In this document: piece by piece, positions 1-10,537 of the stretch
How positions within the stretch are numbered: the stretch's first letter is position 1
Layout: each line of letters starts with the position of its first letter
Source of the DNA: an uncultured Nocardioidaceae bacterium
GTDB taxonomy: Bacteria > Actinomycetota > Actinomycetes > Propionibacteriales > Nocardioidaceae
Direction: 5' to 3'
DNA: 64,000 bases
Assembly (NCBI GenBank): GCA_902805845.1
Contig: CADCUI010000074.1
Location: 1-64,000, forward strand
Notes under the pieces: generated by a model
The model's database searches: none
Seen by the model: the letters and a program-made list of their open reading frames with translations, nothing else
What the model was told of the DNA's origin: nothing
Made by a program: the position numbers and the translations under genes

Positions 1-2
1 CG

Positions 3-52
3 AGCGCCGACTCGGCGGGGTTTGCGCGTGCACAAGCGCCGACTCGGCGGGG
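3..52. repeat. GC-rich palindromic repeat past the end of ppa
   Basis: Two direct copies of an 18-bp unit (3-20 and 35-52) are seen. Each contains the near-perfect palindrome CGCCGACTCGGCG. Positions 24-47 are identical, on the opposite strand, to 28857-28880 after clpC. It lies just past the ppa stop codon, so it may act as a terminator, but no T tract is visible here. Confidence 0.6.
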
Positions 53-62
53 GGTGGGTCGG

Positions 63-584
63 TCAGCGCTTGGGTTCGGGCTCGTGGCCGACGTGGTCGC
101 CGGGGGTCTTGCGGTAGCGGTCGAACGACGCGTTGACCTCGGCCTCCGCCTCCGAGCGGCCGACCCAGTTCGCCCCCTCGACGGACTTGCCCGGCTCCAG
201 GTCCTTGTAGACCTCGAAGAAGTGCTGGATCTCCAGCTGGTCGAAGTGGGACACGTCGTGGATGTCGCGCAGGTGCTCCAGCCGGGGGTCGGTCGCCGGC
301 ACGCAGAGCACCTTGTCGTCGCCGCCGGCCTCGTCGGTCATCCGGAACATGCCGATGGCACGGCACTTGATGAGGCACCCGGGGAAGGTCGGCTCCTGCA
401 GCAGCACCAGCGCGTCGAGCGGGTCCCCGTCCAGACCGAGGGTGTTCTCGATGTAGCCGTAGTCCGCGGGATACTGCGTCGAGGTGAACAGCGTCCGGTC
501 GAGTCGGATGCGCCCGCTGACGTGGTCCACCTCGTACTTGTTGCGCTGACCCTTGGGGATCTCCACCAGTACGTCGAACTCCAC
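63..584 (-). CDS. ppa: Inorganic pyrophosphatase
   Basis: A soluble family I inorganic pyrophosphatase of 173 aa that hydrolyses pyrophosphate to two phosphates and so drives biosynthetic reactions. The protein starts [20 protein letters not shown] and carries the Mg-binding signature [10 protein letters not shown] at residues 52-61, preceded by [11 protein letters not shown]. Its length is normal for the bacterial enzyme. The start is GTG with GGAG upstream. It is divergent from dacB with an 88-bp gap, as in many actinobacteria. Confidence 0.97.
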   Translation of the reverse strand: MEFDVLVEIPKGQRNKYEVDHVSGRIRLDRTLFTSTQYPADYGYIENTLGLDGDPLDALVLLQEPTFPGCLIKCRAIGMFRMTDEAGGDDKVLCVPATDPRLEHLRDIHDVSHFDQLEIQHFFEVYKDLEPGKSVEGANWVGRSEAEAEVNASFDRYRKTPGDHVGHEPEPKR

Positions 585-672
585 TGCTGTCTCCGCTTCG
601 CTCGGTTCACCACTGCCGTTCGGCTAGTCTCCCGCACGATCCGCACGCCAACCGAGCCCCGGGGGGTCCGGG

Positions 673-2124
673 ATGACCGAAGGTGACCGATCCCGCGGTC
701 GTTCCCGGGTCACCCGCGCCCTTACCCCGCTCGGCGTCGGTCTCGTGGTGCTGCTGCTGGCGTTCGCCGCCGTTGCCCATGTGCTCGACCTCGGGCAGCG
801 CTGGGGGATCGCCGCCCCCGACCCGCGCACCGACCCCGCCGCGGTGGCGCCGCCCGAGGGGCTGGACCTGCCCAGTCCGGCTGCGGCGCGGCCGGTCGCG
901 GAGGACCTGACCGGCGGCCGGCTCGACCCGGCCGCCGTACGCCGAGCCCTCGCCGCCCTCCCCTCGGCCGGCCGGCTCGGCAGACGGGTCAGCGTCTCCG
1001 TGGCCGGGCCCGACGGCCGGCCGGTGTACGCCGAGGGACCGAGGAAGGTGATCCCGGCCTCCACCCTGAAGATCCTCACCGGCCTCGCCGCCCTCGAGGC
1101 GCTCGGACCGGAGCACCGGTTCACCACCTCGGTCGTCCGCAGCGGCCCCCGCATCGTGCTGGTGGGAGGCGGCGACCCGATGCTGGTCACCCGGATCTCC
1201 CCGGACGACGAGCCGCCGGTGGCCGGCGGGGCTGACCTCACCACCCTGGCCCGTCAGACCGCCGAGGCACTGAAGGCACGCGACCGCACCCGGGTGCGGC
1301 TCGGCTACGACGTGACTCTGTTCAGCGGACCGGCCGCCAACCCTGACTGGGAGCCCGACTACCTCCCCGACGACGTGGTCAGCCCGATCACCGCGCTCTG
1401 GGTCGACCAGGGTCGCGAGGGTCCAGGTGTCGTGGAACGGGTGCCGGACCCGGCCGCGGCCGCCGCCGCGGACTTCGCCGGGCTGCTCCGGCGACAGGGC
1501 ATCAGGGTCCTCGGCGCCCCGGCCCAGACGGCCGCGCGGACGTCGACCGAGCCGCTGGCGTCGGTCAGCGGCGCCGAGCTGGTCGAGGTGGTCCAGCACG
1601 TCGTCGAGGTCAGCGACAACGAGGGAGCCGAGGTGCTCGCCCGCCACGTCGGCCTCGCCGAGGGCCGACCCGGCTCGTTCGCAGGAGGCGCCCGGGCCGT
1701 GCGCGCGGTGCTGCAGCGGCTCGGCGTCCCGATGCGGGGGGCGGTCATCGAGGACGGCAGCGGCTTGTCCCGGGGCAACCGGCTCCCGACACGGGCCATC
1801 ATCGACGCGCTGGCGACCGCCCTCGACCCTGGTCGACCGACGCTGCGGGGGCTGGTCGAGGGGCTGCCGGTGGCCGGCTTCAACGGGTCGCTGGCGTACC
1901 GCTTCCTGCAGCGGTCCGACGCCGGGCTGGGCCGGGTGCGGGCCAAGACCGGCACCCTGACCGGGGTGCACGGACTCGCCGGCGTCGTGGCCGGGCGGGA
2001 CGGGTCGGTGATGACGTTCCTGGCCGTCGCCGACCGGGTGAAGGTGCAGCACACGACGTTCACCCGGACGCGGCTGGACGAGATCGCCGCGGCGCTCGCC
2101 GGCTGCGCCTGCCGCCGTCGCTGA
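673..2124 (+). CDS. dacB: D-alanyl-D-alanine carboxypeptidase/endopeptidase (PBP4 type)
   Basis: A 483-aa penicillin-binding protein of the DacB/PBP4 (peptidase S13) family that trims or cleaves peptidoglycan cross-links outside the membrane. Residues about 18-36 form an N-terminal membrane anchor. The three active-site motifs are visible: S130-TLK (SxxK), S314-DN and K425-TGT. It starts at the ATG at 673. A TAGTCT hexamer at 625-630, 42 nt upstream, is a possible -10 box. It opens the cell-wall/purine block dacB-DUF2342-tilS-hpt-ftsH. Confidence 0.95.
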   Translation: MTEGDRSRGRSRVTRALTPLGVGLVVLLLAFAAVAHVLDLGQRWGIAAPDPRTDPAAVAPPEGLDLPSPAAARPVAEDLTGGRLDPAAVRRALAALPSAGRLGRRVSVSVAGPDGRPVYAEGPRKVIPASTLKILTGLAALEALGPEHRFTTSVVRSGPRIVLVGGGDPMLVTRISPDDEPPVAGGADLTTLARQTAEALKARDRTRVRLGYDVTLFSGPAANPDWEPDYLPDDVVSPITALWVDQGREGPGVVERVPDPAAAAAADFAGLLRRQGIRVLGAPAQTAARTSTEPLASVSGAELVEVVQHVVEVSDNEGAEVLARHVGLAEGRPGSFAGGARAVRAVLQRLGVPMRGAVIEDGSGLSRGNRLPTRAIIDALATALDPGRPTLRGLVEGLPVAGFNGSLAYRFLQRSDAGLGRVRAKTGTLTGVHGLAGVVAGRDGSVMTFLAVADRVKVQHTTFTRTRLDEIAAALAGCACRRR

Positions 2125-2142
2125 CCCGGCTTGAGGGCTGCG

Positions 2143-2148
2143 TAGGCT
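2143..2148 (+). promoter_or_regulatory. Probable -10 box of a leaderless promoter
   Basis: TAGGCT ends 7 nt before the ATG at 2156, so transcription would begin at or next to the start codon. No Shine-Dalgarno sequence fits between. Confidence 0.5.
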
Positions 2149-2155
2149 CACTCCC

Positions 2156-3214
2156 ATGACTGGGCAGATGATCGACTGGGGACTGGCCGTGTCGACGGCG
2201 ACACGGATCGCCGGCCCCGGACCGGTCGTCTCCCGCGACGAGGCGGACACGGTCGTGGCCGAGCTGCGCGCCGGGGCCGAGCGGTCCACCCCGCTCGTCC
2301 GGGAGTTCACCGGTCTGGTCGCGCAGGCCGGCACCGCCCCGGTGCTCGTGGTCGACCGGCCGGGGTGGATCCAGGCCAACGCCGACGCCTTCGCCACCGT
2401 CATCGGGCCGGTCGTGGACAAGCTGCAGCAGCGGCGCGGGGCCGTCACCAACGGCCTCACCGACCTGGTCGGCTCGCGCGTGACGGGCCTCGAGGTGGGC
2501 GCCCTGCTGGGGTTCCTGGGCGGCAAGGTCCTGGGACAGTTCGACCCCTTCCACACCGGGTCGGGGGAGCTGGGACGCCTGCTGCTGGTCGCGCCCAACA
2601 TCGTCCACGCCGAGCGTGAGATCGAGGCCGACCCCACCGACTTCCGACTCTGGGTCTGCCTCCACGAGGAGACCCACCGCGTCCAGTTCACGGCGGTGCC
2701 GTGGCTGCGCGAGCACCTGCAGTCACAGGTCGACGCGCTCGTCGACGGGGTCGACGTCGACCCGGCCAAGCTCGCGGCCACCCTCGCCGAGGGATTCCGG
2801 CGCCTGGGTGACCTGGTGAGCGGCCGCACCGACACCAGCCTCATCGAGCTGTTCGCCTCACCCGCGCAGCGCGAGGTCATCGACCGGGTCACCGGCGTGA
2901 TGTCGCTCCTCGAGGGCCACGCCGACGTCGTCATGGACGGGGTCGGCCCCGAGGTCATCCCGACGGTGGACGACATCCGTCGCAAGTTCAACAAGCGCCG
3001 CCAGGGCAGCGGGTCGCTCGACCGGCTGCTGCGCCGCGCCCTGGGGCTCGACGCCAAGATGGCGCAGTACCGCAACGGCGCCGCCTTCGTCCGCCACGTC
3101 GTCGGACAGGTCGGCATGGAGGGCTTCAACAAGGTGTGGGTCGAGCCCGCGCACCTGCCCTCCAAGGACGAGATCGGCGACCCGGCCGCGTGGGTACGCC
3201 GGGTGCACGGCTGA
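2156..3214 (+). CDS. Zinc-dependent metalloprotease, DUF2342 family
   Basis: A 352-aa member of the actinobacterial DUF2342/zincin-like family, the counterpart by position of Rv3626c. The zinc-binding helix HEETH is at residues 170-174 ([10 protein letters not shown]), with a likely downstream acidic ligand in the [10 protein letters not shown] segment near residue 255. No signal peptide is seen, so it is probably cytoplasmic. Its substrate is not known from sequence. The ATG is 7 nt after a TAGGCT box, which suggests a leaderless mRNA. It lies between dacB and tilS in the conserved order. Confidence 0.9.
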   Translation: MTGQMIDWGLAVSTATRIAGPGPVVSRDEADTVVAELRAGAERSTPLVREFTGLVAQAGTAPVLVVDRPGWIQANADAFATVIGPVVDKLQQRRGAVTNGLTDLVGSRVTGLEVGALLGFLGGKVLGQFDPFHTGSGELGRLLLVAPNIVHAEREIEADPTDFRLWVCLHEETHRVQFTAVPWLREHLQSQVDALVDGVDVDPAKLAATLAEGFRRLGDLVSGRTDTSLIELFASPAQREVIDRVTGVMSLLEGHADVVMDGVGPEVIPTVDDIRRKFNKRRQGSGSLDRLLRRALGLDAKMAQYRNGAAFVRHVVGQVGMEGFNKVWVEPAHLPSKDEIGDPAAWVRRVHG

Positions 3215-3249
3215 CCGGCACCCCCGAGCAGCACCCGAGGAGCGACGGG

Positions 3250-4269
3250 ATGGGCCCCGACCCCGCGGTGGCGGCCGTGCGGCTCGCCGTACGCCGCTGC
3301 CTGGCCGCCGCGGACGGGACAGGGCCCGTCGTGGTCGCCTGCTCGGGCGGCGCCGACTCCCTCGCACTGGCGGCCGCCACCGTCTTCGAGTGCCGCGGCA
3401 CCGGTCGCCCGGTCGTGGGCGCGACCGTGGACCACGCGCTGCAGGAGGGGTCCGCGGAACGTGCCGCGACCGTCGTCGAGCAGCTCGCCGGGCTCGGGGT
3501 CGACGAGACGCTGACCGCCCGGGTGCGGGTCCAGGCGGTGGGTCAGGGGCCGGAGGCTGCGGCCCGCGAGGCGAGGTACGCCGTCCTCGAGGAGGTCGCC
3601 AACCGGGTCGACAGCCGGGTCGTCCTGCTCGGGCACACGCTCGACGACCAGGCGGAGACGGTGCTGCTCGGGCTGGCCCGCGGGTCGGGGGGCCGCTCGA
3701 TCGCCGGGATGCGCAGGTCCTTCCCGCCGTTCCACCGGCCGCTGCTCGACGTCCGCCGCGAGCAGACCGTGCGGGCGTGCCACGCTCAGGGCCTTGCTGC
3801 CTGGGACGACCCGCACAACGAGGACGGGCGCTTCACCCGTGCCCGGGTCCGGCACCGGGTGCTCCCGACCCTGGAGACGGAGCTGGGGCCGGGCGTGACC
3901 GCGGCGCTGGCCCGCACCGCGGACATGCTCCAGGAGGACCTCGTGGCCCTCGACCGGATCACCGACGCGGCGTACGACGAGGCCGTGCGAACGGTCGACG
4001 ACCAGGACACGGTGTCGGGGCAGGTCCCGGTCACGGTGCAGGTGTCGGTGCTCGAGGCGCTCGACCCCGCCATCCGGCGGCGCGTGCTGCACCGGGCGGC
4101 CCTGGCCGCCGGCTCTCCCTCCGACGAGCTGTTCCGGGTGCACGTGCTTGCGGTCGAGGAGCTGGTGACCGCCTGGCGCGGGCAGCGCATGGTGCAGCTG
4201 CCGGGACACCGGGTGGCCCGTCGCGCCGGGGACACGCTCATCGTCGGTCCGGGCCCTGTGGCAGGCTGA
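3250..4269 (+). CDS. tilS: tRNA(Ile)-lysidine synthetase
   Basis: A 339-aa enzyme that converts the C34 wobble base of the CAU-anticodon tRNA(Ile) to lysidine using ATP and lysine. The PP-loop ATP-binding motif SGGADS is at residues 32-37, and [19 protein letters not shown] is the usual second conserved segment. The ATG at 3250 was chosen because GAGGAG lies about 10 nt upstream; an open frame runs further up but overlaps the preceding gene. The gap to hpt is only 5 bp, so the two are probably cotranscribed. Confidence 0.94.
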   Translation: MGPDPAVAAVRLAVRRCLAAADGTGPVVVACSGGADSLALAAATVFECRGTGRPVVGATVDHALQEGSAERAATVVEQLAGLGVDETLTARVRVQAVGQGPEAAAREARYAVLEEVANRVDSRVVLLGHTLDDQAETVLLGLARGSGGRSIAGMRRSFPPFHRPLLDVRREQTVRACHAQGLAAWDDPHNEDGRFTRARVRHRVLPTLETELGPGVTAALARTADMLQEDLVALDRITDAAYDEAVRTVDDQDTVSGQVPVTVQVSVLEALDPAIRRRVLHRAALAAGSPSDELFRVHVLAVEELVTAWRGQRMVQLPGHRVARRAGDTLIVGPGPVAG

Positions 4270-4274
4270 CGCGC

Positions 4275-4826
<552 letters not shown>

Positions 4827-4978
4827 GCCCAGCCCGGCCAGCGCAACCCAGCCCAGCCCAGCCAGGCCCCGACCCGCCTGCGCCAGACGCGGGCGACCTT
4901 CGGCTCGTGCACGGGCGCCGTGTACCGTCGTAAGCCTTGAGTCGTCGCCTGGTAGGAGGCGGGGCACCGCCCCGGCAC

Positions 4979-6985
4979 ATGGACGTGAAGCGTATCTTCC
5001 GCGGTCCTTGGTTCTGGATCGTCGTCGCCGTGGTCGGCGTGCTCATCGCGTTGCAGTACCTCGCGCCCAACGGCGGGTACGACGAGGTCGACACCTCCGA
5101 CATGAACGAGTTCATCACCTCCGGCGAGGTCGAGACGATCTCCTTCATCGACGGTGACCAGGAGATCCGCGCCACGCTCGACGGCGACGGCCGCAAGGTG
5201 CTCGCCCACTGGGTCGACGGCGAGCAGGAGGGGCTGATCGCCTCGACGCAGGAGCAGGTCGAGGCCGGGGACATCGAGAACTACAACTCCGAGAACCCCC
5301 AGCCCAGTCTGCTCGGCCAGATCCTCGCCACGTTCCTGCCCTTCGTGCTGATCATCCTGCTGTTCCTCTTCCTGATGAACCAGGTGCAGGGCGGCGGTGG
5401 ACGGGTCATGCAGTTCGCGAAGTCCAAGGCCAAGCTCATCAGCAAGGACATGCCGAAGACGACCTTCGCGGACGTCGCCGGGGTCCAGGAGGCGATCGAG
5501 GAGCTCGGCGAGATCAAGGAGTTCCTCCAGGAGCCCGCGAAGTTCCAGGCCGTCGGGGCCAAGATCCCCAAGGGCGTGCTCCTCTACGGTCCGCCCGGCA
5601 CCGGCAAGACGCTGCTGGCGCGCGCCGTCGCCGGTGAGGCCGGCGTGCCGTTCTACTCGATCTCCGGATCGGACTTCGTGGAGATGTTCGTCGGTGTCGG
5701 CGCCTCTCGGGTGCGCGACCTGTTCGAGCAGGCGAAGGAGAACGCGCCGGCGATCGTCTTCATCGACGAGATCGACGCCGTCGGCCGCCACCGCGGCGCC
5801 GGCATGGGCGGCGGCCACGACGAGCGGGAGCAGACCCTCAACCAGCTGCTGGTGGAGATGGACGGCTTCGACGTGCGGGGCGGGGTCATCCTCATCGCCG
5901 CGACCAACCGGCCCGACATCCTCGACCCGGCCCTGCTGCGGCCGGGCCGCTTCGACCGGCAGATCCAGGTCGACGCCCCCGACCTGGCCGGCCGCCACAA
6001 GATCCTGCAGGTGCACGCGCGCGGCAAGCCGATGGGGCCGAGCATCGACCTGCTGTCGGTGGCCCGTCGGACGCCCGGCTTCACGGGTGCGGACCTGGCG
6101 AACGTGCTCAACGAGGCGGCGCTGCTCACCGCCCGGCAGAACCACAAGCTCATCGACAACGCGATGCTCGACGAGGCGATCGACCGGGTCATCGCCGGCC
6201 CCCAGCGCCGCTCCCGCCTGATGAGCGAGAAGGAGAAGCTCATCACCGCCTACCACGAGGGCGGCCACGCGCTGGTGGCGGCGGCGCTGCCCGGCACCGA
6301 CCCGGTGCACAAGGTGACGATCCTGCCGCGGGGACGGGCGCTGGGCTACACGATGGTGCTGCCCGACGAGGACAAGTACTCCCAGACGCGCTCGGAGATG
6401 CTCGACAAGCTCGCCTACATGCTGGGCGGCCGGGCGGCGGAGGAGATGGTCTTCCACGACCCGACCACCGGCGCCGGCAACGACATCGACAAGGCCACCT
6501 CGCTGGCGCGGGCGATGGTCACCCAGTACGGGATGACCGAGCGGCTCGGCGCGATCAAGCTCGGCGAGGCCAACTCCGAGCCGTTCCTCGGCCGGGACCT
6601 CGGGCACACCCGGGACTACTCCGAGGACGTCGCCGCGGTCGTCGACGAGGAGACCAAGAAGCTGCTCACCAACGCCCACCAGGAGGCCTTTGACATCCTG
6701 GTGGAGAACCGCGACGTGCTCGACGAGCTGGTGCGGTCGCTGCTCGAGAAGGAGACGCTCGACAAGGAGCAGGTCGCGCAGGTCTTCACCCCGCTGCGCC
6801 GCCGGCCTGTGCGCCCGGCGTGGACGGGGTCGCCGTCGCGCGAGCCGTCGCCGATCCCGCCGGTCGAGGTGCCTGCCGCGGCCCGCAACGGAACGGTGCC
6901 GGAGTCCCACGGCACCACGATCATCACGCCTCCCTCCTCGGGAGGCGACATCCACGGCACGCCGCCACTGGGCCGGGACACGTGA
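4979..6985 (+). CDS. ftsH: ATP-dependent zinc metalloprotease FtsH
   Basis: A 668-aa membrane AAA+ protease that degrades membrane and short-lived regulatory proteins. There are TM segments near residues 11-27 and 116-133, flanking a small extracytoplasmic domain. Walker A GPPGTGKT is at 204-211, Walker B FIDEID at 261-266 and the zinc site HEGGH at 426-430. A proline-rich tail of about 60 residues follows the protease domain. The ATG at 4979 matches the usual N terminus; a TTG at 4937 would add 14 residues. An AGGAGG at 4953-4958 lies unusually far (about 20 nt) from this ATG, separated by a short GC hairpin, so the start is not fully settled. The stop overlaps the folE start. Confidence 0.95.
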   Translation: MDVKRIFRGPWFWIVVAVVGVLIALQYLAPNGGYDEVDTSDMNEFITSGEVETISFIDGDQEIRATLDGDGRKVLAHWVDGEQEGLIASTQEQVEAGDIENYNSENPQPSLLGQILATFLPFVLIILLFLFLMNQVQGGGGRVMQFAKSKAKLISKDMPKTTFADVAGVQEAIEELGEIKEFLQEPAKFQAVGAKIPKGVLLYGPPGTGKTLLARAVAGEAGVPFYSISGSDFVEMFVGVGASRVRDLFEQAKENAPAIVFIDEIDAVGRHRGAGMGGGHDEREQTLNQLLVEMDGFDVRGGVILIAATNRPDILDPALLRPGRFDRQIQVDAPDLAGRHKILQVHARGKPMGPSIDLLSVARRTPGFTGADLANVLNEAALLTARQNHKLIDNAMLDEAIDRVIAGPQRRSRLMSEKEKLITAYHEGGHALVAAALPGTDPVHKVTILPRGRALGYTMVLPDEDKYSQTRSEMLDKLAYMLGGRAAEEMVFHDPTTGAGNDIDKATSLARAMVTQYGMTERLGAIKLGEANSEPFLGRDLGHTRDYSEDVAAVVDEETKKLLTNAHQEAFDILVENRDVLDELVRSLLEKETLDKEQVAQVFTPLRRRPVRPAWTGSPSREPSPIPPVEVPAAARNGTVPESHGTTIITPPSSGGDIHGTPPLGRDT

Positions 6986-7593
6986 TTGACCCGGTCGGCG
7001 CACCGTCGTACGACCGGGTGCCGCCGTTCGACCATGCACGCGCGAGAGCGGCCGTGCGCGAGCTGCTGGTGGCGATGGGGGAGGACCCCGAGCGCGACGG
7101 GCTGCGTGACACCCCCGAACGGGTGGCCCGCTCCTTCGAGGAGCTGGTCCTCGGCATGCGCTCGCGCGCGGAGGACGTGCTGACGACGACCTTCGAGCTC
7201 GGGCACCAGGAGATGGTGCTGGTGCGCGACATCGAGTTCTGGTCGATGTGCGAGCACCACCTCGTGCCGTTCACCGGCGTCGCCCACGTCGGCTACATCC
7301 CCAACGACACCGGTCGGATCACCGGTCTCAGCAAGCTGGCCCGGCTCGTCGACGTCTACGCCCGCCGGCCGCAGGTGCAGGAACGGCTGACCACGCAGAT
7401 CGCCGACTCGCTGACCGAGATCCTGCAGGCGCAGGGTGTGATGGTGGTGCTCGAGGCCGAGCACCTGTGCATGACGATGCGGGGGGTCAAGAAGCCCGGG
7501 GCGCGGACGATCACGTCGGCGATCCGCGGCAGCATGCACAACGCCGCCACCCGGCAGGAGGCGATGAGCCTCATCATGCACGGCACGCGCTGA
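6982..7593 (+). CDS. folE: GTP cyclohydrolase I
   Basis: A 203-aa enzyme for the first step of tetrahydrofolate synthesis, GTP to dihydroneopterin triphosphate. The zinc and active-site segments [12 protein letters not shown] and [11 protein letters not shown] are present, along with the C-terminal TRQEAMSLI typical of the family. The GTG start overlaps the ftsH stop (GTGA), and the stop overlaps the folP ATG, so folE-folP are translationally coupled. Confidence 0.97.
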   Translation: MIDPVGAPSYDRVPPFDHARARAAVRELLVAMGEDPERDGLRDTPERVARSFEELVLGMRSRAEDVLTTTFELGHQEMVLVRDIEFWSMCEHHLVPFTGVAHVGYIPNDTGRITGLSKLARLVDVYARRPQVQERLTTQIADSLTEILQAQGVMVVLEAEHLCMTMRGVKKPGARTITSAIRGSMHNAATRQEAMSLIMHGTR

Positions 7594-8462
7594 TGTCACG
7601 ACCCCTCCGGTACGTCGAGGGGCTCCCCATGCCCGACCGCTGCCTGGTGATGGGCGTGCTCAACGTCACGCCGGACTCGTTCAGCGACGGGGGGCGGTTC
7701 CTCGACCGGGAGCGGGCGGTCGGGCACGGCCGCCGGCTCGCGGCCGACGGTGCGGACCTCGTCGACGTGGGCGGGGAGTCCACCCGGCCGGGGGCGGAGC
7801 GGCCGACCGAGCGGGAGGAGCGGGAGCGGGTGCTGCCCGTGGTGGCGGCGCTGGCGGCCGAGGGGCTCATGGTGAGCGTCGACACCATGCGCGCGTCCGT
7901 GGCGCATGCGGCGGTCGAGGCCGGCGCGGTGCTGGTGAACGACGTCAGCGGCGGCCGCGCCGACCCGGCGATGCTGCCCACGGTGGCGGCGCTCGGGGTC
8001 CCCTGCGTGCTCATGCACTGGCGTGGTCACTCCGCGACGATGCAGCAGCGCACGGCGTACGACGACGTGGTGGCCGACGTGGCCCAGGACCTCTGCGGCC
8101 GACTCGAGGCGGCGGCGAAGGCCGGCGTCGAACCGGGCCGGGTCGCCCTGGACCCGGGCATCGGCTTCGCCAAGACGGGTGACCAGAACTGGGAGCTCCT
8201 GGCGCGCATGCACCGGTTGGCCGACCTCGGCCGGCCGCTGCTGGTCGCGACCAGCCGCAAGCGCTTCCTGGGCACCCTGCTGGCCGCTGAGGAGGAGCTG
8301 CGGCCCCCGGCGGAGCGGGACGACGCGACCACCGCGACCGTGGCGCTCGCAGCCGACCGGGGCGCCTGGTGCGTGCGTGTCCACGCGGTCCGGGCCGCTG
8401 CCGACGCGGTGCGTGTGGTCGCGCGCTGGGGGGCGGCCAAGGCGGGCGTCGAGCCGTTCTGA
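7593..8462 (+). CDS. folP: Dihydropteroate synthase
   Basis: A 289-aa TIM-barrel enzyme that condenses p-aminobenzoate with 6-hydroxymethyl-7,8-dihydropterin pyrophosphate; this is the sulfonamide target. Signature segments are MGVLNVTPDSFSDGG (residues about 20-34), DVGGESTRPGA, the NDVSGG loop, DPGIGFAKT and ATSRKRFLG. The ATG overlaps the folE stop by one base. Confidence 0.97.
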   Translation: MSRPLRYVEGLPMPDRCLVMGVLNVTPDSFSDGGRFLDRERAVGHGRRLAADGADLVDVGGESTRPGAERPTEREERERVLPVVAALAAEGLMVSVDTMRASVAHAAVEAGAVLVNDVSGGRADPAMLPTVAALGVPCVLMHWRGHSATMQQRTAYDDVVADVAQDLCGRLEAAAKAGVEPGRVALDPGIGFAKTGDQNWELLARMHRLADLGRPLLVATSRKRFLGTLLAAEEELRPPAERDDATTATVALAADRGAWCVRVHAVRAAADAVRVVARWGAAKAGVEPF

Positions 8463-8493
8463 CCGGTGATGTCGTGGCACCCGTGCCCGCCGG

Positions 8494-8499
8494 TAGGGT
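8494..8499 (+). promoter_or_regulatory. Probable -10 box of a leaderless promoter before folB
   Basis: TAGGGT ends 7 nt before the folB ATG at 8507. It would give folB-folK their own start of transcription inside the folate block. Confidence 0.45.
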
Positions 8500-8506
8500 C
8501 GCACCG

Positions 8507-8893
8507 ATGAGCGAGTCAGCACCCCCCGCAGTCACGGACCGCTTGGCTGTGACCGGGATCGAGGTCGTCGGGCACCACGGGGTGTTCGACGTCGAGAGGC
8601 GTGAGGGGCAGACCTTCCGCGTCGACCTGGTGCTGGCCCTGGACACCCGGGTCGCGGCGCGCAGCGACGACCTTGCGGACACCGTGGACTACGGCGGTCT
8701 CGTCACCCGGGTCAAGGAGGCCGTGGCCAACGACCCGGTCGACCTGATCGAGCGGCTCGCGGAGCGCATCGCCACGATCTGTCTCGCCGACCAGCGCGTC
8801 GCCTGGACCGAGGTGACCGTCCACAAGCCCGAGGCGCCGATCCCGGCGGTCTTCGGGGACGTCGCCCTCACGATCACCCGGAGCCGTCCATGA
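8507..8893 (+). CDS. folB: Dihydroneopterin aldolase
   Basis: A 128-aa tunnel-fold enzyme that cleaves 7,8-dihydroneopterin to 6-hydroxymethyldihydropterin. The family marks EVVGHHGVFDVERREGQTF (residues 19-37), DTVDYGG (58-64), LIERLAERI (80-88) and VTVHKPEAPI (104-113) are visible, including the catalytic Lys of the HKP motif. The ATG sits 7 nt behind TAGGGT. folK follows. Confidence 0.96.
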   Translation: MSESAPPAVTDRLAVTGIEVVGHHGVFDVERREGQTFRVDLVLALDTRVAARSDDLADTVDYGGLVTRVKEAVANDPVDLIERLAERIATICLADQRVAWTEVTVHKPEAPIPAVFGDVALTITRSRP

Positions 8894-8942
8894 GCACCCC
8901 GCGACGCTGTTGTCTCCGCCCACCCCGCCGGGAGGACCCAGC

Positions 8943-9512
8943 ATGACCGAGACCCCTAACCCGAACATCGTCGACGCAGACACCCTGACCGGCGAGATGC
9001 GCCCGATCCGGCGCTGCGTCATCGCGCTGGGATCGAACCTGGGCGACCGGCTGTCGAAGCTGCAGGGGGCGGTGCACTCCCTCGCCGACACCCCGCAGGT
9101 GTGGGTCACCGAGGTCTCACCGGTCTACGAGACCGAGCCGCTGGACTCGCCCGACGGCTCGGGGCCCTACCTCAACGCGGTCGTGCTGCTCGACACCACC
9201 CTGCCGGCCCGGATGCTGCTGGACCGGGCCCTGGCGATCGAGTCCGCCTTCGGCCGGCAGCCCTCCGAGGTGCGCAACGCGCCACGTCCTCTCGACGTGG
9301 ACCTCATCGTCGTCGGCGAGCGTCGTGCCTCCGAGGAGACGCTGACGCTGCCGCACCCGCGGGCTCACGAGCGGGCGTTCGTGCTGGCGCCGTGGGCCGA
9401 CGTCGAGCCTGAAGCCGAGATCCCGGGTGTCGGCCCGGTGACGGAGCTCCTCGCGAAGCTGGAGGACCAGGGCGTGACCCGGCGGGACGACCTCCAGCTC
9501 GAGCTGAACTGA
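8943..9512 (+). CDS. folK: 2-amino-4-hydroxy-6-hydroxymethyldihydropteridine diphosphokinase
   Basis: A 189-aa pyrophosphokinase that activates hydroxymethyldihydropterin for FolP. The motifs ALGSNLGDRLSKL, VSPVYETEPL, and RPLDVDLIVVGE followed by LPHPRAHERAFVLAPWA are diagnostic. The ATG at 8943 was chosen because GGGAGGA lies 8-9 nt upstream; it gives about 32 residues before the core domain, longer than most homologues. A TTG at 8910 would lengthen it further. Confidence 0.95.
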   Translation: MTETPNPNIVDADTLTGEMRPIRRCVIALGSNLGDRLSKLQGAVHSLADTPQVWVTEVSPVYETEPLDSPDGSGPYLNAVVLLDTTLPARMLLDRALAIESAFGRQPSEVRNAPRPLDVDLIVVGERRASEETLTLPHPRAHERAFVLAPWADVEPEAEIPGVGPVTELLAKLEDQGVTRRDDLQLELN

Positions 9513-9516
9513 GCCG

Positions 9517-10008
9517 GTGACCGACGGCACCCGGGCGCCCGAGGGGCCTGACCCGGGCAGGTTGCGAACGACCGGACCGGGGCTGTTGACCGGACTCGCG
9601 ATGGTCGGTCTGGTCGCGGGATGGGCGGTGCGTCCGGTGACCGCGGCACTCGACCTCACGGCCCCGCGTGTCACCTGGCTCCAGGTGTTGGCGCTCTACC
9701 TGGTCGCGGCGATCCTGCTGGTGATGGCACGCGCGACGCACCGTGCCCTGCAGCAGGGACGGCAGCGGCTCCGGCCGCACGAGGCGGTCAACCGCCTCGT
9801 CCTGGCGAAGTCCTGCGCGTTCGTGGGGGCCTTGATGGCCGGGGGCTACCTCGGCTACGCCTTGACCTGGGTGGGCATCAGCGCGGAGCTCGCCTCGGAG
9901 CGCATCTGGCTCAGCCTGGCCGCCGCCGCTGGGGCGGCGCTGAGTGTCGTCGGTGCGCTGCTGACCGAGCGCGCGTGTCGGATCAAGGGCGACGACGAGC
10001 AACCGTAG
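9517..10008 (+). CDS. DUF3180 membrane protein
   Basis: A 163-aa protein with four predicted membrane spans (about residues 22-40, 52-70, 98-116 and 128-147). It is the counterpart by position of Rv3605c, which follows folK across the actinobacteria. The biochemical role is unknown. It starts at a GTG 4 bp after folK, so it is probably in the same operon. Its TAG stop forms part of a TAGTCT box for the next gene. Confidence 0.85.
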   Translation: MTDGTRAPEGPDPGRLRTTGPGLLTGLAMVGLVAGWAVRPVTAALDLTAPRVTWLQVLALYLVAAILLVMARATHRALQQGRQRLRPHEAVNRLVLAKSCAFVGALMAGGYLGYALTWVGISAELASERIWLSLAAAAGAALSVVGALLTERACRIKGDDEQP

Positions 10009-10011
10009 TCT
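10006..10011 (+). promoter_or_regulatory. Probable -10 box of a leaderless promoter
   Basis: TAGTCT overlaps the DUF3180 stop codon and ends 6 nt before the ATG at 10018. Confidence 0.4.
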
Positions 10012-10017
10012 CGGGCC

Positions 10018-10530
10018 ATGAGCCGCTCCCCGTCCCGCCGCCGCCGGCGCAGCGTCCGCGCCACCGTGGCTGCGGGACTGCTCCTGATCGGCACGGTCGT
10101 CGGCACAGCCGCCCTCGCGACGGGTTCGACGCCGCTCCTGGCGGTCGCGGCGGGCGTGGGTCCGCTGCTCGGTTGGGCGGCGCTGCGCATCGCGCGCACC
10201 GAGCTCCGGCAGGAGCGGCACGCCCACGCCCGTGACCGCGCGCAGCAGGCGCAGTCGTTCCAGAGGCTGCTCGCCGCCCGCTCGGAGGAGCACCGGGCCT
10301 TCCTCGCGACGATGACCCAACGCCTGGCCGCACGTGACCATGAGGTCAACGAGCTCCGGACCTCGCTGCGGCGCGCCGAGGGCCGCGCTGCTGCCGCCGA
10401 GGACCGCGTGCGCCGGGAGGCGCGCCGCGGTGAGCTCGCCCGCACCCGGGTCGCCGAGCTCGAGTCACAGCTCGTCCTCCGCGAGGAGGCGGAGCGGGAG
10501 CGATCGGCGCCCTGGCCGGTCAGCGCCTGA
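10018..10530 (+). CDS. Membrane protein with coiled-coil tail, function unknown
   Basis: 170 aa. A basic start (RRRRR) is followed by two hydrophobic segments (about residues 15-35 and 39-56) and then a long charged helix rich in Arg, Glu and Ala (about 57-160) that looks like a coiled coil. It lies where mycobacteria have Rv3604c, another membrane protein, but homology was not shown. It is not recognised as a named family. It is likely anchored in the membrane with the coiled coil in the cytoplasm. Confidence 0.7.
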   Translation: MSRSPSRRRRRSVRATVAAGLLLIGTVVGTAALATGSTPLLAVAAGVGPLLGWAALRIARTELRQERHAHARDRAQQAQSFQRLLAARSEEHRAFLATMTQRLAARDHEVNELRTSLRRAEGRAAAAEDRVRREARRGELARTRVAELESQLVLREEAERERSAPWPVSA

Positions 10531-10537
10531 TGCCGGG

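Noticed and set aside
607-4209. A 3.6-kb open frame on the minus strand across dacB, DUF2342 and tilS
   Set aside because: It lies opposite well-recognised genes, shows no domain and has composition expected from the third-codon bias of the opposite strand in high-GC DNA.
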